A stretch of 64,000 bases of DNA, from the NCBI GenBank assembly GCA_021229015.1, contig CM037783.1, positions 25,424,052 to 25,488,051 of the forward strand. Direction: 5' to 3'. How positions within the stretch are numbered: position 1 is the first letter of the stretch; every line of letters starts with the position of its first letter. The stretch is from Solen grandis. Its lineage: Eukaryota > Mollusca > Bivalvia > Adapedonta > Solenidae. The position numbers and the translations under genes are program-made. Shown one piece after another: positions 1-10,874 of the stretch. The notes beneath the pieces are model-generated. The model saw only the letters and a list, made by a program, of their open reading frames with translations. It searched no databases and was not told the DNA's origin.

Positions 1-315
1 TTTTCAATGGATTTAGTAATATACTTTAGTGTATCATATAAATTCGATCCTCCATAAGTATAACGACAAACAATGGTACATACAGATAAATCAAAGCAGT
101 TGTAATCAAAGTTGTAAAACCATCAACCTACCATAGACCAACGGGGAAAGTCTTCATTATAAAAATAAATAAACGAGTGGCAAGATGCGAATACTTCTTT
201 ATTCAAAATGAGGCTGAATAAAGTATTTCAAACATCATTATTCAAATCATGTCCATTATCACTGCCTTTTTTCCATGATGTCGCAATAATTTACTGAATA
301 TGACTACAATGGACA

Positions 316-514
316 TTAATCCTTTCCCTCATAGAGGAAACCATGAAAAGACCTATGCGAACAGCATAAAACCAGATCGCTGCTCCTCAGTGGTCTGGAA
401 ATGAGGATTTTATAATTAAATTTGGTAAGGTTTAACTGTGGATTTCTGCAGATCAGGCTTTATGTGGTACCTATTGAGTGCGTCAAAATGAGTCTATATG
501 AGGGAAAGGGTTAA
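316..514 (-). mobile_element. TTAA mini-transposon copy 1 (reverse, hairpin deleted)
   Basis: Member of a family with ends TTAA-CCCTTTCCCTCAT and ATGAGGGAAAGGG-TTAA. This copy has TCCTTTCCCTCAT at its left end and has lost most of the central palindrome (it joins AAAACCAGATC to GCTGCTCC). 199 bp against about 242 bp full length. Confidence 0.85.
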
Positions 515-821
515 CCCTTTCTCCATTACGCAAGTCTTTATTATACAGTATCCTGTCTATAATGTAGGATGTCTCTAATATACCCCTTTCTCAAAGGTCC
601 TTTTATATTTTTTTCTCTTGAACGAAATAAAAGACAGAAAACATATATACACTCCCCTCCCCCGCCCAAATCTTGTATTACCATCTTAGCAAGGTACCTC
701 ATGGGTAACCCACCCCTCACTAGCACGGTTTGTACCTCGATTGGTATTGAATAATTCAGTGTTGTCATGACGATTTTTTTCCGGTATAAGTTGGTATGCT
801 ATTCAACCGTGAAAATGAATG

Positions 822-921
822 ACAAAACAACAACAACAACAACAACAAAAAAAAAAAGCAACCCTAATCATGCCCCAGACCTAAACACAAAATTCCACTC
901 ACAAGGTAGGTTTTCTTAATC

Positions 922-953
<32 letters not shown>

Positions 954-960
954 TGTGTGT
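822..960. repeat. (CAA)n, poly-A and (GA)n microsatellites
   Basis: ACAACAACAACAACAACAAC at about 823-846, then an A run, and a GAGAGAGAGAGAAAGACAGA stretch at about 922-951. Confidence 0.8.
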
Positions 961-1779
961 CTTGTATTACTATCTTAGCGAGATATCCTATGTGTGACTC
1001 ATACCTCACTTTTGCGGTTTGTACCTCGATCTGTTTGTAAAAATGTCATAGCGACATTTTCCGAGGTATACCTCAAGATTGAAACTAACCATTAATTCAG
1101 CCCTAAATCCAAACCAATCATAAAGAAAACCCTTACTCAAACGTTTACCCTGACCCAGACACCTAAAAATACAAACCGTGGTATAAAGTTTTTACTTCAC
1201 AAGGTTAGCTCCCTCCCCCTCCCCAGACACCCCCTTTTCTTTTACAAGAAATCAAGTAATGTTTGAATGAATGTTAAGTTGCTAACACGAGAATACGCAC
1301 ATCTCCGCTCACCTGGTACCTGGGGAGTTGATTAGTTCCTCATATACCGTCAAATAGTGAAGTGCAAAAAAAGAAAGATTTTACATAATTAGACCTGTAA
1401 TTAAGCCAAGTATACTACTTCATGATGTACGAGCTCATATAGTTTAAAAACGTTTTTCTTCTTGTTATATACACACACGGCGCCGCTGTTTGTGAGCGCC
1501 CTTGTTTCAGCAGTTGACTAACACAAATGAATAAAGCTACGCGCTCGTAAAAATAACTGTATCACTCCTCGATGAGTGAAATTCCATATCCCCCCCCCCC
1601 CAAAAAAAAAACCAAAAAAAAACTTGTACCCTGTATTTATAAGATTATGATTTGTAGGATAAAAAGTTTTTTTTCCAAATGTGTCGCACAAGAAAATGAA
1701 TGAACAAATTCACCACAAAGACTCACTCACTTCCTAGATGGATCTTTTAAGGAAAGGATTTTTTCTTTACATTTCAATA

Positions 1780-2280
1780 TGTAGCACTGGTACCTAAAAG
1801 TATCATTGGTTACTGGTTAACGCAGCATTGGAACCTAGATGTCGCAGTATTTGGACCGAAATAACGTAGATAGGGCACCTAGATAGCGTAGCATTGGTTC
1901 ATTAGTACCTAAATAATGAAGCACTGGTACTTAGATAACGGGAAATTTATACGTAGATAATGTATCACGTGTTCCTAGAAAACGTAGTACTGGTACTTAG
2001 ATAATGTATCACATGTTCCTAGAAAACGTAGTACTGGTACTTAGATAACGGGAAATTTGTAACTAGATAACGTTTCACTTGTACCTAGATAACGTAGCAT
2101 TGGTACTTGGCCAAAATTGGCCAATAACGTAAGTACTTGGGATAACGATAATGAAGCATCGGTATACGTGATTAACGCAGCATTGTTATACGAGAACGTT
2201 ACATTGGTACCTAGATAACGAAGAGTTGGTATGTAATTAACGCAGCACTGTTACCTAGATAACGTTACATTGGCTGTGTT
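1780..2280. repeat. Degenerate 20-23 bp tandem repeat
   Basis: Repeated TTGGTACCTAGATAACGTAG with many variants (GCACTGGTACTTAGATAACG and so on) over about 500 bp. One 60-bp block is duplicated around 1962-2050. Confidence 0.8.
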
Positions 2281-3523
2281 CATTGTAAAAAGAATAAACC
2301 ACAAACAACAATTTAATATTTTACAAACACGTTTTAATCACTATTCAAAATGATAACCTATAATCAATACATTGATCTTAGAACTAAATAACTTCTCTAA
2401 ACGATTCTGGTAAAGCATCGGATTCAACACTATTTATTCAGAAGTATACAAGTGTATATACTAATATATGTTAATTTACAGTGCCTCCTTTTCCTGTCAA
2501 TAAAAGCCTAAATGAAAGCAGATTTTACAGTTTATGGTTTTTAAACAATAATAAAAAAAAAATTTCCTTTTTCTTATATTTACATACGCGTTTATAAAGC
2601 ATTACCCTCGTTAAGCATAGCGAAGGTCAAGTACGAGACTGAGACTTCTCTAGCCTAGTTTTCCCATGCAGTTCAAATCATACATCATTCATACCCATCT
2701 TTCCAATACATATTTATTTCTCACTTTTCATATTATTCGCGCTTGCGCAAAGAACGCTACACTATGGTAGCTTAACGCCCTGTCACCGTGGTACGCAAAT
2801 ATGGATTTTAAAGTGATTTTATTCATAGGTAAGATGGTTAGTTTACCTTCTGCATAATTAAACTGTTTTAGCAATATCTATCTTATTTTCACAATTGATA
2901 TGAAAATCTTTTTTCTACTTTGTTGTGCTTATTTGCTTGTATGGTATATATCAAGTTATTTTCTGCAATTTGAAGTTTTAATGCAAGTATTCCTTCTTCA
3001 AAATCATTTCATAATTAATCTACCGGTATACCCATACTACAAGACTTACAATTTGCATTTTTGTGTTGGGAAACTATACTACTTTCTGTACATCACACAG
3101 ACACCATGTATTCACATTATTACGAAGAAATTTATGTTTACAAGTTCTCGAAAGTCGGCACTTGTATGCTGTATTTCGATAATGAACCAATATCGGGTAA
3201 TTCCGCCTTGGTATAGCATTTCCATCTTCGCCGGAGTTTTCCTGATGACATGACATTTTTCATATTTTCAAACACATTTCAAACACAGCGATGAGATCGT
3301 CATACACTTGTTAGTGTTATCGTCAATAATATTCTATCTTTAATGGTAGTATTCTAATACATGTGTATCTATAAAGACACAGCTAATCATATAATCCTCC
3401 CGACTTAATACACTGCAACGCCAGTCTTCGTTGGTGATTATTTTTGTTGATTTGATGAACTTTCTAATCCACCAATATTAACTTCAAAAAATACGATTCT
3501 ATAATATGAAACTCACACTTTCT

Positions 3524-3765
3524 TTAATCCTTTCCCTCATAGAGGACACCATGAATAGACCTATGCGAACAGCATAAAACCAGATCAGCCTGCGAGTAAC
3601 TCGCAGGCTGATCAGGTTTTATGCTGTTCGCTGCTCCTCAGTGGTCTGGAAATGAGGATTTTGTAATTAAATTTGGTAAGGTTTAACTGTGGTTTTCTGC
3701 AGATCAGGCTTTGTTTGGTACCTATTGAGTGCGTCAAAATGAGTCTGTATAAGGGAAAGGGTTAA
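3524..3765 (-). mobile_element. TTAA mini-transposon copy 2 (reverse, full length)
   Basis: 242 bp from TTAA to TTAA with the intact central palindrome GATCAGCCTGCGAG-TAA-CTCGCAGGCTGATC. Orientation is opposite to the majority, judged by the unique AATTAAATTTGGTAAGG arm. Confidence 0.9.
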
Positions 3766-4899
3766 ACATAAATCATTGAATTAATGTTCTTACAATATTA
3801 TCTTTTATACCTTTATACTGATTTAATGAAAAGAAGCGCCTGCGCTCTACATGTATATACATGTTTAGCATTACAATCTACTAATGGTAACCATGTTGAC
3901 GCAGTTTCACTCCAGATATTTCTTTATCTTCATATTTGAGTAAGATGAGATGAAATTTATTGTCCGTGTTTTCTGAATCAATTAAAGGATGCATTGACAT
4001 TTGCAGTTATATGAATTTCAATCCCATTTTATATATAGCGGATGTTTGATAATGTATGCAGGGTGTGTGAAATACGTTCAGCTCAGTTAAAAACGGTGCG
4101 CAATCACATTAAAGTTAATGAAACAATCTACTAATGTCTTCTCGTATAAATTATGCACTTATTTCAGGTCAAGAGGGAATTCATTGTTCATGTCTATAAT
4201 AAAAATATTTTCAGTCTCTCAGGAATAGATTGAGTGAGTTTCTGTTTTGGATGTAAAAGTCGCTGAACATTATTTTTGTCACAGTGAGACATTTATTATG
4301 TACAATACAGGTGGGAAAGACATCCAGGTGGAACCGCACTCGAATTGTAACCCTTAAATGAAAAGTCCAAGTGACAAGACTTGGACTTAAACCCACTGCA
4401 GTAAAGGCATAATTGGTACATAGCAACGTGCAGGTCATGCATGAGACACGCAGCTGCAGTGGTTTGAAGACAATCTTAACCTTATAGTTGATCAGCGGAC
4501 AAATTGCAGTCCAGATGAAAATTTAGAAAACTATTTGTATATCGCTTCTCTTTCACAAGTCTCTCTCTATTTGATGCCTAATCCTTTTCTGTTCGTACAT
4601 AAATAGATTTGCTCAAAACCGTCATCTCTTATAACATCTCTCTAATGTCTAAAATTAAGCAGTTTATAGTGGATTCTTCTCCGTTTCAGTCTCTAACCAT
4701 CTTCACAATTTGTTGTTCATAAGATAAACAGGTGCATTTAATTCTACGTGTTGAACCCCTTACCATTTAAATAACCCGATTTATTAACTAGTGCCTGCTC
4801 CACTTACCTATTGATGTGTAATGAAAGCGCTGTATTACACTGCAATAAACTGGTGCATCTGATATTATATGGACTAGGTAGGCGCACAAATTTACATTT
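3766..4899. other. Non-coding stretch
   Basis: AT-rich sequence between a mini-transposon and the 46-bp minisatellite. No frame with coding character and no recognised repeat. Confidence 0.5.
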
Positions 4900-6233
4900 C
4901 CCCTGTTTGTGTGTCTGTGTGTGTGTGATTCTATGTATTCATGTCTGTTAATGTATAGTCCTGCATTGTGTCTGTGCCTGCGTGACTCTCTGTATGCACG
5001 TCTGTTCCTGTATGTGACTGTGTGTGTATGACTCTATGTATTTATGTCTGTTAATGTATATTCTGTATGTGTCTGTTTCTGTGTGACTCTCTGTGTGCAC
5101 GTCTGTTCCTGCATGTGTCTGTTTCTGTGTGACTTTCTGTATGCACGTCTGTTCCTGCATGTGTCTGTTTCTTTGTAACTCTCTGTGTGCACGTCTGTTC
5201 CTGCATGTGTCTGTTTCTGTGTGACTCTCTGTGTGCACGTCTGTTCCTGCATGTGTTTGTTTCTTTGTAACTCTCTGTGTGCACTTCTATTCCTGCATGT
5301 GTCTGTTTCTTTGTAACTCTCTGTGTGCACGCCTGTTCCTGTATGTGTCTGTTTCTGTGTGACTCTCTGTGTGCACGTCTGTTCCTGTATGTGCCTGTTT
5401 CTTTGTGACTCTCTGTGTGTACGTCTCTTCCTGTATGTGTCTGTTTCTGTGTGACTTTCTGTATGTACGTCTGTTTCTGTATGTGTCTGTTTCTGTGTGA
5501 CTTTCTGTATGCACGTCTGTTCCTGCATGTGTCTGTTTCTGCATGTGTCTGTTCCTGCATGTGTCTGTTTCATGTGTGACTTTCTGTATGCACGTCTGTT
5601 CCTGCATGTGGTCTGTTTCTTTGTAACTCTCTGTGTGCATGTCTGTTCCTGCATGTGTCTGTTTCTGTGTGAATCTCTGTGTGCACTTCTGTTCCTGCAT
5701 GTGTTTGTTTCTTTGTAACTCTCTGTGTGCACATATCTTCCTGTATGTGTCTGTTTCTTTGTGACTCTCTGTGTGCACGTCTGTTCCTGTATGTGTCTGT
5801 TTCTGTGTGACTTTCTGTGCGCACGTCTGTTCCTGTATGTGCCTGTTTCTTTGTGACTCTCTGTGTGTACGTCTCTTCCTGTATGTGTCTGTTTCTGTGT
5901 GACTCTCTGTGTGCACGTCTGTTCCTGTATGTGTCGTTTCTGTGTGACACTCTGTGTGCACGTCTGTACCTGTTTGTGTCTGTTTCTGTGTGACTCTCTG
6001 TGTGCACGTCTGTACCTGTTTGTGTCTGTTTATGTGTGACTCTCTGTGTGCACGTCTGTACCTGTTTGTGTCTGTTTCTGTGTGACACTCTGTGTGCACG
6101 TCTGTACCTGTTTGTGTCTGTTTCTGTGTGACTCTCTGTGTGCACGTCTGTACCTGTTTGTGTCTGTTTCTGTGTGACTCTCTGTGTGCACGTCTGTACC
6201 TGTTTGTGTCTGTTTCTGTGTGACTTTCTGTAT
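4900..6233. repeat. 46-bp minisatellite, about 28 units
   Basis: Units read CTGTTTCTGTGTGACTCTCT then GTGTGCACGTCTGTTCCTGC then ATGTGT, with point changes and some indels. Because 46 is not a multiple of three, the three minus frames cycle through the same text; all three lack stops, giving several overlapping minus-strand frames of up to 270 codons (HTESHTETDTCRNRRAHRES-type). These are by-products of the repeat. Confidence 0.92.
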
Positions 6234-6714
6234 GCGGCGACTGCTTTACGTCTTGTTTTGCTAGTTTAAAATATTAAGGTACCCAGTGGCATAGGCTTTG
6301 AACCGTACTTAAGACATCACGTGATACTTTCGATCAAACAGGGGGTTGGGGGTCATATAGCGAGGTCAAAGGCAAAGCTTGATGGCCTACGTGACAAACT
6401 GTAAATATGTTATCGTTTATATTCTCAAGTTTATGGATTTATCACAGCGCTCCGATTCGCGTCGCTTGCGATAATTTCCACGAGAATATAATCAATAACT
6501 GATGCGTATCTTGCTATTTTTAAGATTTCTAGTAAAAACCGTTTACCGCATTTACTTTCCTATAATATCGATATTGATGTTATTTTCTTAATTTTTGCTA
6601 AACTTATCTGAGAACAATTTTGTGACGCAATATTTTATAATATGAGTACATTAAATGGAATACTGTACAACGCTAATCTAATAACATAAATGCTACAGTC
6701 CAGTGCTATTCTAA

Positions 6715-6900
6715 ATTGTGGACCGGTGTCTGCGTGATCTGAGAATGCGGTCCGTGACCGGGAAGACATCGTCCAAATCACTTGTATACCGCAGTGAGGC
6801 AGCACTTTATCTGTCCATTGCAGGCAACATTCAAAACTGACTGAAATACCGTCGTTGTGACGTTTAAACCTAAACAAACATTGCTGCAGTAACTCACAAC
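6715..6900. mobile_element. SINE-type tail fragment
   Basis: GAGGCAGCACTTTATCTGTC, then TGACTGAAATACCGTCGTTG and a CCTAAACAAAC tail. It shares these blocks with 16890-17045 and partly with 20400-20670, so a second SINE family with the same type of 3' tail is likely. Confidence 0.5.
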
Positions 6901-7960
6901 GACAGCAATGGTAGCAAGCTCTTGGTAAAATCAGTCGTTTTGAACACATTGATACAAGTTTGTCTAGAGCACATTAACAAAGTAGGGCACATACAGAATA
7001 ATCATTTATATTTCTAACGAACGTACCTTGTTCCAACATGCACTGTGATTTTATCAGTTTCTAACTACCTGATCACTAATCTTTCCCTGCATTCCAGTTA
7101 TTAACAAGCCAGCACCGTATTTCAAGTGTTAATGATTTGGCAAAATGTCAAGGTGCAATTCAGAAAGCAAGACTGCAAAATTGATCGTCTATGAAGACAA
7201 CATCAAAAGTAAATTCTAATTCCAGATGCATTGATATTTCTTTAATGTAGAAATCTTTAAACATTTTAAATAAAATACTTGTTTTTATCAGCTAAAAATT
7301 AAAATTTGCGTGATTTTATCAACCTGTTTTAAATTATTTGAAAATTTGGAGCTTTTGAATAACATTTGTTAAATGTCAATCTATATATTTTCGTCAAGTC
7401 ATATTTAAGTTTCTAAAGGCTGAACAATGCAAAATACATGTATGCGATAGATATACACGAGTATTTTGCATAAGGATACTGCTTTTTGCAACATAGTATG
7501 TAACATCTTGATATGTTTCTTATCTTTAAGATGCTTTTACATAAGTTTAAGAAAATAAGGTTTAGAATATCTTATGAAGAGAGAAATTAAGGATAAGGAT
7601 TTTTTAGTTATATCTAAGATGTATATCGAATATGGCCCCAGATAGTATTTGCTTTATATATTAGAAAAAACAATAACAACAACAAAAATAACAGCAACAA
7701 CAACACAAAAAAACCCTGCCTTATTGACAAAAAAATCAAATTGGACTTTGTTTAACAAAAAAGTAAAACAAAATGAAGTCAATATCATAATTACTTAGAT
7801 AGGACAAATCAACAAGCACAGATATATTAATGATTTGACGTTGCGTGATATTAAAAGTAAAATAAACAAGTACTAGACAAATGCGTTCCATCTTACATGC
7901 TTTTGTGACGATGCGTCGTCACGGGTATAAGTTCAATCTCTGACAACTGCGTCAGGGAGT
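6901..7960. other. Non-coding stretch
   Basis: AT-rich, with an AACAACAACAA-type microsatellite at about 7672-7705. Nothing else recognised. Confidence 0.5.
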
Positions 7961-8030
7961 CGACTCTTTGGCTCAGTGGTTAGAGCATTGGGCTATCACG
8001 CCGGGACCGGGTTCGATACCGGGCCGGGCC
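7961..8030 (+). repeat. tRNA-like sequence (pseudo-tRNA or SINE head)
   Basis: TGGCTCAGTGGTTAGAGC is a good A-box/D-arm and GGGTTCGATACCGGG a good B-box/T-arm. The acceptor stem does not pair and the anticodon arm is poor, so a functional tRNA is unlikely. Confidence 0.6.
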
Positions 8031-8159
8031 GTGTTTGTTACACTTTGAATATGGAAAACATACGCATTATGATTTAACAAAGCAATATTTAAACTAGATA
8101 TATGTTTTAAACATTGTTTCAGATTTTAAACTGTTGCCTAGCATCCATGATTTTTTTTA

Positions 8160-10178
8160 TTATTCTTTAACGCATTGATTTGTCACCGCCGTTAAACATT
8201 TTTTAGATACAATAAATGAATTGTTGTTTTCTGAGGCTGGACAAAAGTCATTCTGATTTGCTGGACGAACGGTCTTGTACAGGTATGCTTTCCTTGCATG
8301 GCTGAAACCTTGAGACCGGATTGAAATCGGTCGCTCTGAAGTCTGGACTCGAAATGATGTTTTTTTCATGATGCAAAATTTCTTCCTCTTACAGTTACAT
8401 TCCTCAGCTGGCTCCTCTGATATATGCCTGAAGTATTGATACTGTCTGAAAAGTTAAGATGAAGACATATGTTAAGCAAACCTACAAAATACTAGAATTT
8501 AAAATTGTGTTATGTTTTGCCCCTGAAAATAATATATCATGTGAATCTTCTGTAAAGGGAGGAAAAAAGATATACATTTAAATTTAAAATTTGACGTGGT
8601 TTAATCCAGTGTGTTTACTTTATTGTACCACTTTTTTCACCTTTTTGTGTTTGTGTATTTTCTTCAAGATTTATTCCAGATGATTTGTTGACAATGGTTT
8701 CTAACTGATCCATGGTCTCACAGTCTCGCCGATACAGTTTTTTTTCTTCTCACAAGACCGAACCATCCGTCTGTCAAACATCTTGCATGCCCTGAATATA
8801 TTACTGCATTTTAATGCTTCCCTTTCCTGTATCGTTTATTGTGAAATTCCAAATTAATTCAAAATGTATTCTTTTTTATACATGGTATAAACATCTTTAA
8901 CAGTTCAAATTAACTGTCATAGACGCATAGAAATTTACTAAGACTCTGTAACCACATCATTATAGAAAAGCGCAGGATCACTTATTAGGAACTTGCATGT
9001 GATACTCGATCTTCTCATGATGTCCAGTCATGGTTCTCCACATGAAGTAGCTCAGTACAAACTTGTTCTTGTTTTGCCCTTCAAAATAAACATATACAAA
9101 TAAGTGTATTTGTAAAATACTAGCCCAACTGTGAAATCTAAATATTCGTCTGCATTCCGATACCTTTGTCATAAGACTATTACTTGAAATGTTTATTGCG
9201 GTGGTCTGATTATTATAAATAATGGGAAATGGTCTTCAATAATACTGATGTAGTATTTATATAAGATATCATAATATATATATATATATATATATAAACT
9301 TTATTTTTATCTCATTCGTATACATACATACATATTCTTATATACAACCATAAAAACATGTATACAACCATTCTATTAAAGAATTTTAAGAGACATAATG
9401 ACTAGATACAATCAAATACTAGGCACATTACCATACTAAAATATGAAAAGATATCATTTAAATTAAATACTCTTACAAACCTATATATATTCATATATGC
9501 ATGTATATACTTATATACACACATATATACAAATATACACATATCTATATAGCTGAAATCCATGTTTCTTGTGAAATAAGTAAATTTATTATTTACAAAC
9601 AAATAAAAGACGACGTTGTAAAATAATAAAACAGGTTTTGGCACAAATCCTAATCATCTCATTATTTGTGAATAAAAATATAAGTTGTTCAGTTTTAGAC
9701 ATTACACCAAATGAATTATGTATGTGTGTGTGTATGTGTCTGTGCACTGTGCACCTAATTATAAAATTTGACCCCAGATAAAGTCTGCCTTTAAATACAG
9801 AATGACCAAATGATATTAATGACTTAAAGTTTTTTTTTTAATTGAACCATCGAAGATGAGAATTATATGAAGTTATTTGGATGTATTGAAAATTGCTGAT
9901 GCTACACGGTGATATTAACCCGTTGTTTAAAAGTTACCTGGAAACTTATCTTCATGTATGGCTCATGTTGTTCCATAGGTCTGCAGTGCCCAATCTACCA
10001 TTGAAATGACGGCGTTTGGTCCATGTGTTTCACTTCTGTCTATGCCCATTGTTTCATCCTCATTGATCAGGAAGTTCAGTTGCTTGGGCTCACCATCTAT
10101 ACGAAATCCGAGTGGCTGTCCTATCTGGCGTGAGAAATGCGGAAGGTTTATAACATAAGCATAACTGTACAACAGCAT
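8160..10178 (-). pseudogene. Decayed transposon-type gene resembling DUF7869 proteins
   Basis: Three minus-strand blocks recall a multi-exon protein type common in mollusc and cnidarian repeats. Block 1 (about 10160-9938) encodes LNFLINEDETMGIDRSETHG then PNAVISMVDWALQTYG. Block 2 (9078 to about 8985) starts GQNKNKFVLSYFMWRTMTGH, then EKIEYHMQVP. Block 3 (about 8360-8240) has GFSHARKAYLYKTVRP. In the family the first two are joined by a HADNC-GQNKN motif. Here HADNC is missing, and block 1 reaches TGA after YGTT, while the next frame continues EPYMKISFQ to a donor (CAG/GTAACT), so it carries a frameshift. I infer a dead copy. The family name is from memory of sequence patterns. Confidence 0.5.
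9270..9545. repeat. TA-rich and ATAC-type microsatellite region
   Basis: A pure (AT)n run at about 9275-9295, then ACATACATACATATTCTTAT and CATATATACAAATATACACA-type sequence. No coding signal. Confidence 0.7.
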
Positions 10179-10722
10179 GGAAATTCACTCACAAATTTTA
10201 AAATCTTGGAGGTGTTTGAAAACAAATAAACATTATAAAACTATATTTAAATATTTTAAATGAACTTACCTCCAACTCCTCAACCATCTTGAACCAGATT
10301 TATTCACAAATAAGTTTGATTTTGAAAGCAAAAACGAAATATATGTGCCAACATGTGACAAATATAATGACGTCATTAACGAGTACATGCTGTTTTAGAA
10401 TATTTAAAGAGTCAAATATTTTTTTTTCATCATTATACTTTTATTCAAAATTGCGGGAATACGCGATACGTATAATTTTTGGGTCGATTTTGCTTCCAAA
10501 CAAAACTCTGGCGATCAATATTCGACCTGAACACAGAAGCACAAATGATTTTATTTTGAACTGTCTATAAATTTAGGAGAGCCAGTGAAACTCAAACTCT
10601 ACTATTGAAAGAAACCGCTCTGAGTTATCCTTGGGTTGCCGCCTTCCGGAAACGGTGTTGAGAAAGATCTCAACTGATTCATTATTATTCACTTTGGGTT
10701 ATTAATGGTCTTTTTTTTCCAG

Positions 10723-10874
10723 GGCTAATTAGGGCGTGCCCTGTTCTCACCTGGACGTATGAAAATGCTGGCAACATAAATGATCATATTTTGGAAGGCT
10801 ATAAGACAAACGTGCGGCCAATGGAAACCATCGATATCCTAATTCAGCTTGGTATTTCCTCATTAAATGAACTG
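10723..10874 (+). CDS. nAChR-like exon a
   Basis: Acceptor TTTTTTTTCCAG, donor GAACTG/GTAAAC. The exon starts with the last two bases of a split codon and reads LIRACPVLTWTYENAGN and on to LGISSLNEL without a stop. It carries the N-terminal helix-to-beta1 part of the ligand-binding domain. Confidence 0.75.

Larger units (their letters stand above)
515..3523. other. Non-coding stretch
   Basis: Apart from the microsatellites near 822-960 and the 1780-2280 repeat, I see no gene. A duplicated phrase (GTATTACCATCTTAGCAAGG at 674; GTATTACTATCTTAGCGAGA at 964) suggests an old local duplication. The frame at 2900-3253 is hydrophobic but has no other support. Confidence 0.5.

Noticed and set aside
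2900..3253. 117-codon frame starting MKIFFLLCCAYLLVWYISS, like a signal peptide that might start the receptor gene
   Set aside because: The possible donors end in phase 0 or 2, whereas the receptor exon at 10723 needs phase 1. AT-rich DNA often yields hydrophobic frames.
5034..6145. Several overlapping minus-strand frames of up to 270 codons rich in Thr, Arg, Gln and His
   Set aside because: They are the three registers of a stop-free 46-bp minisatellite. No start context, splice sites or domain.
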